A program made the translations under genes and the position numbers. Shown in pieces: positions 45,307-54,711 of a DNA stretch of 64,000 bases. Numbering within the stretch: position 1 is the stretch's first letter; each line of letters opens with the position of its first letter. The notes beneath the pieces were generated by a model. It saw only the letters and a list, made by a program, of their open reading frames with translations. It did no database searches and had not been told where the DNA came from. Where the stretch lies: contig NZ_JANAVZ010000006.1 in assembly GCF_025195095.1 (NCBI RefSeq), positions 1 to 64,000 of the forward strand. The letters run 5' to 3'. This stretch comes from Paracoccus maritimus (GTDB taxonomy: Bacteria > Pseudomonadota > Alphaproteobacteria > Rhodobacterales > Rhodobacteraceae).

Positions 45307-46007
45307 CCCTGTTCCTGATCCTTTCGGCGACGGTCTTCGTCGCCGCGTTCGTCCAGGGTGCCATCGGCATCGGTTTCGCCCTGATCGTCGCGCCGGTCTT
45401 CGGCATCCTTGCGCCAGAATATCTGCCGGTGACCCTGCTGATCTTGATGCTGCCGCTGAATTTCCACGTCGCCTGGCGCGAACGCGGCGATATCGACCGG
45501 CCCGGCGCCGGCTGGATCACGCTGGGGCGGTTCTTCGGAACCTTCGCCGGGCTGTGGATGCTGGCCGCCCTCAGCGGAAGCCAGCTGGGACTGGCGGTCG
45601 GCTGGTTCACCGTCATCGCCGCAGCCGTCGCATTGCTGGCACCCCGCTTCGACCCGAACCGACCTGCAGCATTGGGGGTGGGGCTGTTCACCGGCGTCAC
45701 CGAGACCGCGACGGGGATCGGCGGCCCGCCGCTGGCGCTGCTGTATCAGCATGCCGCAGGCCCCGTCCTGCGATCGACCGTGGCGACCTGTTTTTTCGTG
45801 GGCGAGCTGATCTCGCTGGTCGTGCTTGCCGTGATGGGAATGCTGCAACTGTCGCAGGCCAGCGCCGCCCTGATCCTGATGCCCGCGGTTCTGGCCGGCA
45901 GTGCGCTGTCGCGGCTGACGCATGCCCATATCAGCGGCAAGGCGCTGCGGTACGGAGTGCTGATCTTCGCGGTGGTCAGCGGCTGTTTCCTGATCCTGAA
46001 ATCCTGA
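45303..46007 (+). CDS. TauE/SafE-family anion or sulfite exporter-like membrane protein
   Basis: 234 residues with about seven or eight membrane helices. The first family repeat is VQGAIGIGFALIVAPVFGIL, the second GLFTGVTETATGIGGPPLALLYQ, both DUF81/TauE hallmarks. The GTG at 45303 overlaps the amidohydrolase stop (GTGA). The family exports small organic anions and sulfite or sulfoacetate; here it may expel a product of the amidohydrolase step. Its role is inferred from context only. Confidence 0.87.
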   Translation: MTLFLILSATVFVAAFVQGAIGIGFALIVAPVFGILAPEYLPVTLLILMLPLNFHVAWRERGDIDRPGAGWITLGRFFGTFAGLWMLAALSGSQLGLAVGWFTVIAAAVALLAPRFDPNRPAALGVGLFTGVTETATGIGGPPLALLYQHAAGPVLRSTVATCFFVGELISLVVLAVMGMLQLSQASAALILMPAVLAGSALSRLTHAHISGKALRYGVLIFAVVSGCFLILKS

Positions 46008-46216
46008 TCACATGATTGTGGCAGGCTTGGCATCGGCCCGCCCTGCTGCCGCGCCTCCCACCTTGGCGCAGCGCCTGACCGGTCATGTGCCACAAAAGCC
46101 GCTGCGATGAAGCACCGGCCCGACCCCACAGCCCTTGCCAAGGCCATCAGTGGCGTTGCCCACCCCCGGAAATCGTGGCAATAAGCTGGTCAAAACAGGT
46201 CGCAGAGGTTTCCGAC

Positions 46217-46870
46217 ATGACCGATTTCGCGCAGCGGCGCACCGTGATGGTGGATACGCAGGTCCGTCCCAGTGACGTGACCAAATTCCCCGTGATCCAG
46301 GCCATGCTGACCATTCCGCGAGAGGAGTTCGTTCCTCCGGCCAAGCGCGCGGTCGCCTATTCCGGCGAGAATCTGGACATCGGTCATGGCCGGGTCCTGC
46401 TGGAACCGCGCACCTTGGCCAAGATGGTCGATGCCTTGGATATCCAGCCACAGGACCTGGTTCTTGATCTGGCCTGTGGCTATGGATATTCGTCGGCCGT
46501 CATCTCGCGCATGGCGGAAGCCGTCGTCGCGATCGAGGATCACGAGGAAATGTCGGCCGAGGCTGAACGCCGTCTGGCCGAGGCCGGCGTGTTCAACGTC
46601 GCCGTCTTGAACGCGCCGCTGGCCGAGGGTGCGCCGAAGCAGGGACCATATGACGCGATCCTGATCGGCGGCGCCGTCGAAGAGGTGCCCGGCGCGATCA
46701 TCGATCAGTTGAAGGAAGGTGGTCGTATCGCCGCCCTGTTTTCGGAAGGAAGACTGGGCGTGGTGCGGATCGGGCACCGCCTGAATGGCCGGGTGAACTG
46801 GCGCTATGCATTCAACGCGCATGCGCCGGTACTGGCCGGTTTTGCAAAGGAACGGGGGTTCAGCCTGTGA
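46217..46870 (+). CDS. protein-L-isoaspartate O-methyltransferase-like protein
   Basis: 217-residue SAM-dependent methyltransferase of the PCMT family. Motif I is [17 protein letters not shown], followed by [17 protein letters not shown] and [14 protein letters not shown]. Unlike the canonical pcm product at 51087-51752 it lacks the SQP substrate loop (here [15 protein letters not shown]), so it may not repair isoaspartate. Its stop overlaps the tolC start (GTGA). PCMT-like plus tolC is a common alphaproteobacterial pair. AGAGGTTTCC precedes the ATG at 46217. Upstream, 46008-46216 shows no gene. Confidence 0.88.
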   Translation: MTDFAQRRTVMVDTQVRPSDVTKFPVIQAMLTIPREEFVPPAKRAVAYSGENLDIGHGRVLLEPRTLAKMVDALDIQPQDLVLDLACGYGYSSAVISRMAEAVVAIEDHEEMSAEAERRLAEAGVFNVAVLNAPLAEGAPKQGPYDAILIGGAVEEVPGAIIDQLKEGGRIAALFSEGRLGVVRIGHRLNGRVNWRYAFNAHAPVLAGFAKERGFSL

Positions 46871-48261
46871 CATTCGGGACATCGCTCCGCAGGCTGGCGG
46901 CAGGCGCCACGATGATGCTGTCGGCGGCATTGCCGGCCAACGCCGAAACGCTGGCCGATACGATGGTCGCGGCCTATCGCCATTCAGCCCTGATCGAGCA
47001 GAACCGGGCCGTGCTGCGCGCAGCCGACGAGGATGTCGCAAGCGCAGTCGCGCAGTTGCGGCCGGTGGTTCAGTGGGTGCTGGATCATTCGATCCAGCAC
47101 AACGAAAGCAGACCCACCACGCGGTCAACCTCGCTGTCCCTGGGTGCCGAGCTGACGCTTTATGATTGGGGTCGTTCGCAGCTTGCCATCGACTCCGCCA
47201 AGGAACAGGTTCTGGCAACGCGCCAGGCGCTGCTGGGGGTCGAACAGGACATTCTGCTTGCCGCCGCACTGGCCTATTTCGATGTCTGGGAAGCCAAGGA
47301 ACAGGTGGCCCTGCAACAAAACTCGGTCGAGGTTCTGTCCCGCGAACGTCAGGCCGCGCAGGATCGTTTCGATGTCGGTGAGATCACCGTGACCGACGTC
47401 GCGCTGGCCGATGCGCAACTGGCCGCCACTCAGGCGGCACTTGCAGCCGCCCAGGGGCAGCTGGAGGTGGCGCGCGAAGCCTATGTCGCCGCGACCGGAC
47501 GTCGTCCTCAAAGCATCAACCGGCCGTCATCGTTGCCTGCCCTGCCGGGTTCCGTGGACGCGGCGCGTGGGATCGCCCAGAAAACCCACCCCGCCATTCT
47601 TCAGGCACAGCGGCAGGCCGCCGCGGCCGAGCTTGGCGTGGCTGCGGCCGCCGCCGAACGCCGCCCGTCCCTGTCGGCAAACGCCGGGGTCGGCCTGACC
47701 CGCGGCCCCGACCAGCTGAACAACTATGACAACCGACTGGGCGCATCGGTCGGGCTGGAACTGAGCCAGACCCTGTATTCCGGTGGCAGGCTGCCTTCGG
47801 CGCAGCGCAAGTCGATGGCAGCGCGCGATCAGGCCAGGGCAGCACTGCTGAACACCTCGCGGCAGGTCAGCCAGCAGGTCGGCGAGTTCTGGGCGAATAT
47901 CGGCGTCGCGCGGGCGCAGATCCGGGCCATCGATCAGCAGATCTCAGCCGCGCAGCAAGCCTATGACGGCGTCCGCGAAGAGGCGCTTCTGGGCGCGCGC
48001 ACCACGCTGGACGTTCTGGATGCCGAACAGTCCCTGCTTGAGGCGCGGGCCGACAAGATCACGGCTGAGGTCAATCTCCAGTTAGCACATTATCAACTTT
48101 TGGCTGCTATGGGTCGTCTTACGGTAGAACACCTGAACCTGGGGATTCCGACCTATGACCCATCCCAATACTACAACGCGGTGCGCAACGCGCCCAACAC
48201 CACAAGCAAGCAGGGCGAAAGCCTGGATCGCGTTCTGCGCGCCATCGGCAAAGGAAACTGA
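46867..48261 (+). CDS. tolC: TolC-family outer-membrane efflux channel
   Basis: Outer-membrane exit duct for type I secretion and RND or MFS efflux. 464 residues, GTG start overlapping the preceding stop. Signal peptide about residues 1-26 ([11 protein letters not shown]). Two OEP repeats follow, each opening with long coiled-coil helices ([52 protein letters not shown]) and containing the [16 protein letters not shown] and [21 protein letters not shown] landmarks. No dedicated secretion ATPase is nearby, so it is probably a housekeeping TolC shared by several pumps. Confidence 0.93.
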   Translation: MTFGTSLRRLAAGATMMLSAALPANAETLADTMVAAYRHSALIEQNRAVLRAADEDVASAVAQLRPVVQWVLDHSIQHNESRPTTRSTSLSLGAELTLYDWGRSQLAIDSAKEQVLATRQALLGVEQDILLAAALAYFDVWEAKEQVALQQNSVEVLSRERQAAQDRFDVGEITVTDVALADAQLAATQAALAAAQGQLEVAREAYVAATGRRPQSINRPSSLPALPGSVDAARGIAQKTHPAILQAQRQAAAAELGVAAAAAERRPSLSANAGVGLTRGPDQLNNYDNRLGASVGLELSQTLYSGGRLPSAQRKSMAARDQARAALLNTSRQVSQQVGEFWANIGVARAQIRAIDQQISAAQQAYDGVREEALLGARTTLDVLDAEQSLLEARADKITAEVNLQLAHYQLLAAMGRLTVEHLNLGIPTYDPSQYYNAVRNAPNTTSKQGESLDRVLRAIGKGN

Positions 48262-48284
48262 TCGGCGCGTGAAAGGCGGGCGTC

Positions 48285-49709
48285 ATGTCTGATGCCCGCC
48301 TTCCGCAGGACGCGGCCCGCCTGTCCGAAGATATCGGGGACGTTCTGTCGGCAATCCGCCGACTGATTGCCGAGGACGAAGCCTTGTCCCTGGCCCGCGA
48401 CCGGATCGGCGCTGGCCACGCCGACGCAAGGCGAGCGATCGACGAGGATGCGGCAGAATTTCTTGCCCGCAGACATGGTGGAAACGCGGCTCTTGCCCGC
48501 CGGATGGCCACAGGATCGGAACCCCAGAACGGCTACGATCGTCCGGCGGATCTGGCCAAAGCCATCTCGCCCGACGACGACATGGCCGTCAACCAGCCGA
48601 CCGAAAATGGCGACCTTGCCTGGCCGCTTGGCGATGCCGCAAACGCGCCCGGCGCCGCGCGCCCCCGCCCCGTCGTTCCCGAAACACCGATCCTCGACAC
48701 CCCGCAGCCACCGCAGCGCATCAGGAGGCATCTGGCCGCCGATACGCAGATTCCGGAACCCGGACGCGGTGATCTTCCCGAGGCGCGCAACGATCTGGTG
48801 CGCACGCTGTCACGTGCGCAGCACCAACATGACGGCGCAGAAAATTCGGGACGGTTTTCGCCCCCGCGGCTGAACATCGTGCCGCGTCGCGCGACAGAGG
48901 CCGCGCCTGCAACGTCGCCACTGCGGCTGGACAATACCCGGCGCGTCGCGGATGAGACGATGTCCCCGGTGCGCGAAGCGACCTCGGGGTGGCGCGGCTG
49001 GCTGCGCGCACGACCGCAGACAGAGACTGTAGAACAGGCTGACGATCAGCAAGACCCGACCCTGACAGCAATCGACGCACAGGATGAGGACGCCTTTGCC
49101 GAGGCATTCGACTGGAAAAGCCGGATGCGTCCGGAGTTGCCCGATGCCGCCCATTTCGCAAGCCGTCCCGGCGACGCTGAGGCCGCGACTTCGGATGCGG
49201 ACGTCGTTGAAAGGGCCGTCCACCACCGTCAACGCGTGTCGGGTGGGGTGTCACTTCCCGACAATCTTGATGCCGGCGAGGCCCAGCACGTCGCCCGCCC
49301 CGCTGCCGGGACCGGCGAGGCGGCATTCTCGGACATGCTGGACGCGATGGCGAGCGACGACGCAGACGCGACGGCGTGCAAGAACGACGTCGCACCCCAC
49401 GCCATCGCCCCCCAAAAGATCGCATCGGTCATGCCCGATGCGTCACATGGCAAGCAAGGCGATGATATGGGAAAGCTGGCTGGCGACGCTTCTTCGAGCC
49501 CGGCGTTCAGCGCTGCTGCGGAATCGCGCTATGACACGGTGACCGGCCTTTCGCCCGAGGACGAGGAACAAAGCATCCGCGACCTTCTACGCGACATGAT
49601 CCAGGAAGAACTGCATGGCGAGCTGGGGCAGCGTTTCGCACGAAATCTGCGGGCCGTGATCCGGCGCGAAGTCGCTGCGGCGATTGACGATCAGATCGAT
49701 CGTTTCTGA
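48285..49709 (+). CDS. PopZ-like (DUF2497-type) polar scaffold protein candidate
   Basis: 474 residues, mostly low-complexity and probably disordered (Asp, Ala, Arg, Pro-rich from about 40 to 415). Only the ends look ordered. The N-terminal LSEDIGDVLSAIRRLIAEDE (13-32) resembles the EEILASIRRIISED helix of PopZ that binds client proteins. The C-terminal 54 residues (DEEQSIRDLLRDMIQEELHG through VIRREVAAAIDDQIDRF) resemble the PopZ oligomerisation helices. From memory, popZ in many alphaproteobacteria sits downstream of a PCMT-tolC pair, as here. Caulobacter PopZ is only 177 residues, so this linker is greatly expanded. No membrane segment or signal peptide. Confidence 0.6.
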   Translation: MSDARLPQDAARLSEDIGDVLSAIRRLIAEDEALSLARDRIGAGHADARRAIDEDAAEFLARRHGGNAALARRMATGSEPQNGYDRPADLAKAISPDDDMAVNQPTENGDLAWPLGDAANAPGAARPRPVVPETPILDTPQPPQRIRRHLAADTQIPEPGRGDLPEARNDLVRTLSRAQHQHDGAENSGRFSPPRLNIVPRRATEAAPATSPLRLDNTRRVADETMSPVREATSGWRGWLRARPQTETVEQADDQQDPTLTAIDAQDEDAFAEAFDWKSRMRPELPDAAHFASRPGDAEAATSDADVVERAVHHRQRVSGGVSLPDNLDAGEAQHVARPAAGTGEAAFSDMLDAMASDDADATACKNDVAPHAIAPQKIASVMPDASHGKQGDDMGKLAGDASSSPAFSAAAESRYDTVTGLSPEDEEQSIRDLLRDMIQEELHGELGQRFARNLRAVIRREVAAAIDDQIDRF

Positions 49710-49802
49710 TTTCGACAGGCGTAAGGCGGATCGAGCCCGTGCGACGCAGCCCGGTCCGGGAACGCCATCATCCCGCTTGCCGGCATGGACAGCACCCAAA
49801 TC

Positions 49803-49835
49803 ACGCCGGCCAGAAGACGTCCGGCCGGCGTCTTC
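49803..49835. terminator. overlapping hairpins between the PopZ-like gene and nlpD
   Basis: Two mutually exclusive stems: ACGCCGGCC/GGCCGGCGT (9 bp, 49803-49831) and GAAGACG/CGTCTTC (7 bp, 49813-49835). They lie in the 164-bp gap between convergent genes and probably end both transcripts. There is no good U tract on either strand. Confidence 0.5.
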
Positions 49836-49873
49836 GCCTCATGAAAAGGAACTGGCAGGCGCCGACCCGGCGA

Positions 49874-51031
49874 TCAGCCCAGGTAATCTTCAGGATCAAC
49901 GCTTTCAAAGCCCCGACGGACCTCGAAATGGACAAAGCCGCCGTCACCCGCGGTGCCCAGTGACTGTCCTGAAGACAACTGATCGCCCTTCGCGACATTC
50001 AGCGACGCCAGACCGGTATAGACCGTCATCAGCCCATCGCCATGACGCACGACCACGATCGGCACCCCTGCGGTATCGCGGGTGATCGCAGCGACCGTAC
50101 CGCTGCCGGCGGCCTTGACCGAGGTTCCGGCAGGCGCGGCGATGTCGATGCCGTCATTCTTGCCCTTTTCATAGACCCGGATGATCGCCCCTGATACGGG
50201 CATCGCGAAACGCCCGCCGTCCGAAGCAGCAGTCCGGTCCGCGCCCATGTTCGTGGCAGGCGCATCGGGAACCGGTGCGGCAGCGGGTCTGGTATCCTGT
50301 TTGGGCAGCGCCTCGGCGGAGGATGGCGGTTTGGGGGTCGGACTGCCGGTGCCGGGCGCGGTTGTCACCTGCGCCGGATCGGGCGGTTTCTGACCAGCGA
50401 CGGGGATCATCAACCGCTGACCGACGCGCACGTTCATGGATGAGGGCAGGCCGTTCCAGCTGGCCAGATCCTGAACGCTGACGCCGTATTTGCGCGAGAT
50501 AGACCATGCCGTTTCCCCCGCCGATACGACGTGCTGTCCCGGCTGCGCGGTTGCGGCTGCGGGTGGGGTGCCACCACCGGATGGGGCATTACTGCGACCA
50601 GGAACGTCACGCTGGCGGACCCCCTGCCCGGCGAAAGGATCAGTCACAAGGCCGGTCGTGCTGGTGCCGCTCGCGGGCGACCCGGCGGCCACGCGGCGCG
50701 GCAGCACCAGTGTCGCGCCTTCCTCCAACGTGGCATCGATGGGCAAGGCGTTGTGACGCGCCAGTTCATCCGCCGTCAGACCAAGCCGCGATGCGATGCT
50801 GGCGGGCGTATCGCCGCTGCGTGCGATGGCAACCTGATAGTCCGGAAAGGAAATCACGCCTCGGCTGTCCGGCTGGGGCCTTGGCGCTGCCCGTGCCGCA
50901 GCATCCGCCGTATTCAGGGCACCGGGCATCCAGCGCCGCAGATCGGGATCGAAGCTGGCATTCGGCCCGCAAGAGGCCAGCAGCGCAAGCACGGCGCACC
51001 CGCCGGCAGCCAACAATGGTGTTCTGCTCAT
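49874..51031 (-). CDS. nlpD: NlpD-like lipoprotein: two LysM domains plus degenerate LytM (M23) domain
   Basis: Outer-membrane lipoprotein that activates cell-wall amidases at division. 385 residues. The lipobox is LLAS-C21. LysM 1 (about 63-108, IARSGDTPASIASRLGL) and LysM 2 (about 165-211, VVSAGETAWSISRKYGV) are separated by Pro/Ser/Gly linkers. The M23 fold (about 285-385) has NDGIDIAAPAG where an active enzyme has HxGxD, and FVHFEVRRG where the HxH pair should be, so two zinc ligands are gone: a regulatory, non-catalytic domain as in NlpD/EnvC. It follows pcm and surE on the same strand, the classic surE-pcm-nlpD order. Confidence 0.92.
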   Translation of the reverse strand: MSRTPLLAAGGCAVLALLASCGPNASFDPDLRRWMPGALNTADAAARAAPRPQPDSRGVISFPDYQVAIARSGDTPASIASRLGLTADELARHNALPIDATLEEGATLVLPRRVAAGSPASGTSTTGLVTDPFAGQGVRQRDVPGRSNAPSGGGTPPAAATAQPGQHVVSAGETAWSISRKYGVSVQDLASWNGLPSSMNVRVGQRLMIPVAGQKPPDPAQVTTAPGTGSPTPKPPSSAEALPKQDTRPAAAPVPDAPATNMGADRTAASDGGRFAMPVSGAIIRVYEKGKNDGIDIAAPAGTSVKAAGSGTVAAITRDTAGVPIVVVRHGDGLMTVYTGLASLNVAKGDQLSSGQSLGTAGDGGFVHFEVRRGFESVDPEDYLG

Positions 51032-51086
51032 CCTGTATGTCCTCAAACTGCCTCTTGGCGGCGATGCGCGCCCTTGCCGGCGGGGG

Positions 51087-51752
51087 TCATGTCTGTCCCA
51101 ACCCCTCGACCAGCGGAACAAACCGCACCTGCCGCAACTCGTCATATTCGAACCCGGCATCCGTCCGGGTCACCCGGATCAGTGTCTGAACCGCATCCGA
51201 CTGCCCGACCGGCACGACCATGATACCGCCGATCTTCAATTGTGCCAACAGCGGGCCGGGCGGGTCTTCGGCCGCCGCAGTGACCAGAATCCGATCGAAC
51301 GGAGCCTGATCCGGCAGCCCGCGCGATCCATCGGCGATCTGCGCGGTGATGTTGGGCAGGTCAAGCTGCCGGAAGATCACCTCGGCCTCTTGGACAAGCC
51401 GACGATGCCGGTCCACGGTATAGACGCGCCGGCACAGTCTGGACAGCACCGCAGCCTGATAGCCCGAGCCCGTGCCAATCTCCAGAACCGTATCGCGCAA
51501 CCCTGGGGACAGCGCCTGTGTCATCAGCCCGACGACGGATGGTTGGCTGATGGTCTGGCCGCACGGAATCGGCAGCGGCGTGTCCTCGTAGGCCCGGTCC
51601 GCGAACTGTCCGCGAACGAACAGGCCGCGGTCGATCCGTTCCATCGCCTCAAGCACGCGGGGGTCAGTGACCCCGCGCGAACGCAGCTGGAACAGGAAAC
51701 GCATCTTGCGTTCCGCGGTGCTGCCTTCGCCCTCGTCTTCAGGATCACTCAT
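51087..51752 (-). CDS. pcm: protein-L-isoaspartate O-methyltransferase
   Basis: Repairs isoaspartyl residues in aged proteins using SAM. 221 residues with the canonical [19 protein letters not shown] substrate loop, motif [30 protein letters not shown] and [22 protein letters not shown]. This is the conventional family member, in contrast to the paralogue at 46217-46870. Its start overlaps the surE stop by four bases. Last is nlpD, 55 bp downstream. Confidence 0.95.
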   Translation of the reverse strand: MSDPEDEGEGSTAERKMRFLFQLRSRGVTDPRVLEAMERIDRGLFVRGQFADRAYEDTPLPIPCGQTISQPSVVGLMTQALSPGLRDTVLEIGTGSGYQAAVLSRLCRRVYTVDRHRRLVQEAEVIFRQLDLPNITAQIADGSRGLPDQAPFDRILVTAAAEDPPGPLLAQLKIGGIMVVPVGQSDAVQTLIRVTRTDAGFEYDELRQVRFVPLVEGLGQT

Positions 51753-52564
51753 GACGCTTCGCTGGCCTCCGTTTCGCGGTCCAGCACCGTGGCGAGCCGG
51801 TCAAGCGAGGCGTGGCAGGTCAGATCTGCCCGCATCGGGGTAACCGACATGAAACCCGCCATGTTCTGCGCCACATCGCTGCCTTTGCGGGCGGATGCCT
51901 GCTGCGCCCCGCCCGAGACCCACATGAACCGGCGGCCATTCGGCGCGGTATAGGGCACAACGCTGAATCCGGTTCCCTGACGACGCCCCTGCGGTGCAAC
52001 CCGCGTTCCGCGTACATCTGCCGCCGGAACCGGTGGAAAGTTCACGCTGTAGAACAGCCGGAAATCCTGGTCCGAACGCCAGTCGGCGTTATCCAGCAAA
52101 TGCCTCACCAAACCTGCGCCGTGGCGTCGCGCGGCTTCGAACGGATCGGCAAGATTGGCCGTTTCAGGCCCCAGGTACTGCGACAAGGCAATCGCCGGCA
52201 GGCCCTGCAGCGCGGCCTCCATCGCGCCGCCGATCGTGCCGGAATACATCGCGTTCTCGCCCGCATTGTTGCCACGATTGACGCCAGACAGCACAAGATC
52301 CGGTGGCGTTGACGACATGATATCGGAAATCGCGGCCAGCACACAGTCGGCCGGGCTGCCCTCGGCCGCATAGCGACGGTCGGAAAGCCGGGCAACCATG
52401 GTGGGGTGGGAATAGCTGATGGAATGGGCCACGCCCGATTGTTCGAATGCCGGTGCGACCGTCCAGACCTCTCCATGCGGTCCGGCAAGATCGGATGCGA
52501 TCTCGGTCAGAACCTCAAGGCCCGGCGCGTTGATGCCGTCATCGTTGGTGATAAGTATGCGCAT
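51749..52564 (-). CDS. surE: 5'-nucleotidase SurE
   Basis: Metal-dependent nucleoside monophosphatase of the stationary-phase survival locus. 271 residues from the ATG at 52564: [16 protein letters not shown] holds the metal-binding Asp pair, and [45 protein letters not shown] complete the active site. The open frame continues upstream, but [10 protein letters not shown] is the universal SurE N-terminus. It is divergent from the TauE/SafE gene at 52735. Confidence 0.96.
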   Translation of the reverse strand: MRILITNDDGINAPGLEVLTEIASDLAGPHGEVWTVAPAFEQSGVAHSISYSHPTMVARLSDRRYAAEGSPADCVLAAISDIMSSTPPDLVLSGVNRGNNAGENAMYSGTIGGAMEAALQGLPAIALSQYLGPETANLADPFEAARRHGAGLVRHLLDNADWRSDQDFRLFYSVNFPPVPAADVRGTRVAPQGRRQGTGFSVVPYTAPNGRRFMWVSGGAQQASARKGSDVAQNMAGFMSVTPMRADLTCHASLDRLATVLDRETEASEAS

Positions 52565-52734
52565 TGCGGCCCCGCGCCTTTTGGATATGCGCCGGGATCC
52601 GGCACCCGGCGTCACTTCGTATTGCTTACCGGCGCGGGGGGCGCGCATCAACCCGCTGATCGGTGGGCAGAAAGCGGTTTGACGCGCCGCGCCGGGCGTT
52701 GCATCCTCTGCCCACGGAAATTGGCGCGCGCAAC

Positions 52735-53649
52735 ATGCAAATCTTTCTTCCCATCGCCGAAGTCTCGGTCAATGCCTTTACCTTGATCGGGCTTGGCGGG
52801 CTGGTCGGACTGATGAGCGGCCTGTTCGGCGTCGGCGGCGGCTTCCTGATCACGCCGCTTCTGTTCTTCATCGGCATTCCGCCCCCGATCGCGGTGGCCA
52901 CCGGCGCCAACCAGGTTGTGGCCTCGTCGGTCAGCGGCGTCCTGGCACATGTCAAGCGCAGGACCGTCGATTTCCGAATGGGTGGCGTGCTGTTGGCTGG
53001 CGGTCTGGTCGGATCATGGATGGGCGTCTGGGTCTTCACAATCTTGCAGAATCTGGGCCAGGTCGATCTGGTGGTTCAGCTTTGCTATGTCATCTTCCTT
53101 GGCCTGATCGGTGGGATGATGCTGCAAGAAAGCATCCGCAGCATGCGGAGGTCGCGCAATCCGACCTATCGCAAGCGACTTCACCAGCATAACTGGGTTC
53201 ATCGCTGGCCGTTGAAGATGAAGTTCCGCACCTCTGGGCTGTATATCAGCGCGATCCCCGTGCTGCTGGTCGGCGTCGCGGTCGGTGTTCTGGCCGCGAT
53301 CATGGGTGTCGGCGGCGGCTTCATCATGGTTCCGGCCATGATCTACCTGCTGGGTATGCCGACCAAGGTCGTGGTCGGAACCTCGCTGTTCCAGATCACC
53401 TTCGTCACCGCCTTCACCACGCTGATGCATGCCATCAGCTACAATACCGTCGATATCATGCTTGCGGTCCTGCTGATCGTCGGCGGCGTGGTCGGCGCGC
53501 AGATTGGCACCACGCTTGGCGCGCGCCTGCGGGCCGAGCAATTGCGCATCCTGCTGGCGCTACTGGTGCTGATGGTCTGCGGCAAGCTGGCGCTGGACCT
53601 GTTCCTGCGCCCGGACGAATTGTTCTCGATCACGACGGGGACACATTGA
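52735..53649 (+). CDS. TauE/SafE-family sulfite exporter-like permease
   Basis: 304 residues, about eight membrane helices in two repeats. Repeat 1: [31 protein letters not shown] with [16 protein letters not shown]. Repeat 2: [31 protein letters not shown] with [18 protein letters not shown] basic cytoplasmic loop ([20 protein letters not shown]) divides them. Its stop overlaps the next gene's ATG. The pairing with a TIGR02186-type protein is common in alphaproteobacteria and suggests a two-component export system for a sulfur or other small anion. Confidence 0.9.
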   Translation: MQIFLPIAEVSVNAFTLIGLGGLVGLMSGLFGVGGGFLITPLLFFIGIPPPIAVATGANQVVASSVSGVLAHVKRRTVDFRMGGVLLAGGLVGSWMGVWVFTILQNLGQVDLVVQLCYVIFLGLIGGMMLQESIRSMRRSRNPTYRKRLHQHNWVHRWPLKMKFRTSGLYISAIPVLLVGVAVGVLAAIMGVGGGFIMVPAMIYLLGMPTKVVVGTSLFQITFVTAFTTLMHAISYNTVDIMLAVLLIVGGVVGAQIGTTLGARLRAEQLRILLALLVLMVCGKLALDLFLRPDELFSITTGTH

Positions 53650-54545
53650 TGCGCGCGTTTCTGGGTCTTGCGGCAGGGATCTGGCTGGCGGCCGGGGCCG
53701 TTTGGGGACAGGATGCCCCGCCACGACAGGCGCCGGGATCGACGGTTCCGCTGTCGCCACCGCAGCAGGGCTATCCGCTCTATCCCGACCCCGGCATGCC
53801 CCGCGCCGGATTGCCAGAGCAGCAGGACGCCCCGACCGAACAGGTGGTCGCGGGGCTGTCGCGCAATTCCGTTGCGATCACGGCCAGCTTTGACGGGTCC
53901 GATATCCTGATCTACGGTGCCATCAAGCGCGAGACGCCGATTCCTCCGGGTCCGCCGCTGGAAGTCGTCGTCACGCTCGAGGCTCCGACGCAGGCGCTGA
54001 CGGTTTGGCAAAAGGAACGCAAGCTGGGAATCTGGCTGAACGCCGAAAGCGTCGAGGTGGGGGCCGCGCCCGGCTTCTACGCAGTCGCCACCAGCGGACC
54101 GCTGGACCAGATCCTGAGCCCCGAATGGGACAGCCGCTATCGCATATCTTTGCCGCTTGCGCTGCGGGCGTTCGGCGGCGGCCTGAATGTCGAAGACGCG
54201 GTGCCCTATACCGAAGCGCTGATCCGCATCCGCGAGGCGAACGGGCTGTATCGGCTGGACGAAGGCAGCGTGAAGCTGGTCGATCAGACACTGTTCCGCG
54301 CCGACATCCGCCTGCCCGCCAATCTGATCGAAGGCGACTACAAGACACGCATCTTCCTGCTGCGCGACGGCGAAGTGGTTGACGTCTATCGCGCGCCCAT
54401 CGAGGTGCGAAAGGTCGGGCTTGAACGCTGGCTGTACCGTCTCGCCTTCGATCAGCCGCTGCTTTACGGGCTGATGTCGCTGGCTGTGGCGGTGGCGGCG
54501 GGCTGGGGCGCATCGGCTGCGTTCCGGCGGCTGAGGCGGGCCTGA
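53649..54545 (+). CDS. conserved alphaproteobacterial membrane-anchored protein (TIGR02186-like)
   Basis: 298 residues. A signal peptide ([20 protein letters not shown]) is followed by a large periplasmic, beta-rich domain (EQVVAGLSRNSVAITASFDG, IKRETPIPPGPPLEVVVTLE, LIEGDYKTRIFLLRDGEVV) and one C-terminal membrane helix (YGLMSLAVAVAAGWGASAA) with a short basic tail. I place it in TIGR02186 from memory of the length, topology and TauE/SafE neighbour. Function unknown; translationally coupled to the permease (TGATG). Confidence 0.75.
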   Translation: MRAFLGLAAGIWLAAGAVWGQDAPPRQAPGSTVPLSPPQQGYPLYPDPGMPRAGLPEQQDAPTEQVVAGLSRNSVAITASFDGSDILIYGAIKRETPIPPGPPLEVVVTLEAPTQALTVWQKERKLGIWLNAESVEVGAAPGFYAVATSGPLDQILSPEWDSRYRISLPLALRAFGGGLNVEDAVPYTEALIRIREANGLYRLDEGSVKLVDQTLFRADIRLPANLIEGDYKTRIFLLRDGEVVDVYRAPIEVRKVGLERWLYRLAFDQPLLYGLMSLAVAVAAGWGASAAFRRLRRA

Positions 54546-54627
54546 ATCTCGCCTGTGCCGCGGCTGCCGGGCGACGGCGATCAGGGCGTAACGCCGCAAG
54601 CTGTGTCCTGATCGGCAATGAAGCAAC

Positions 54628-54653
54628 AGGCCCCGCGGTTAGCCACGGGGCCT
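54628..54653 (-). terminator. terminator of mcl1
   Basis: AGGCCCCG / CGGGGCCT 8-bp outer stem continuing as GG-TTAG-CC after one mismatch. On the minus strand it is followed by GTTGCTTCATT. It lies 59 nt past the mcl1 stop. Confidence 0.65.
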
Positions 54654-54711
54654 GCGCCCTCCCACATCGCGGGCCGTCCCCCTCCACTGGTCCGGCGCCG
54701 CTTGTGTGTCC

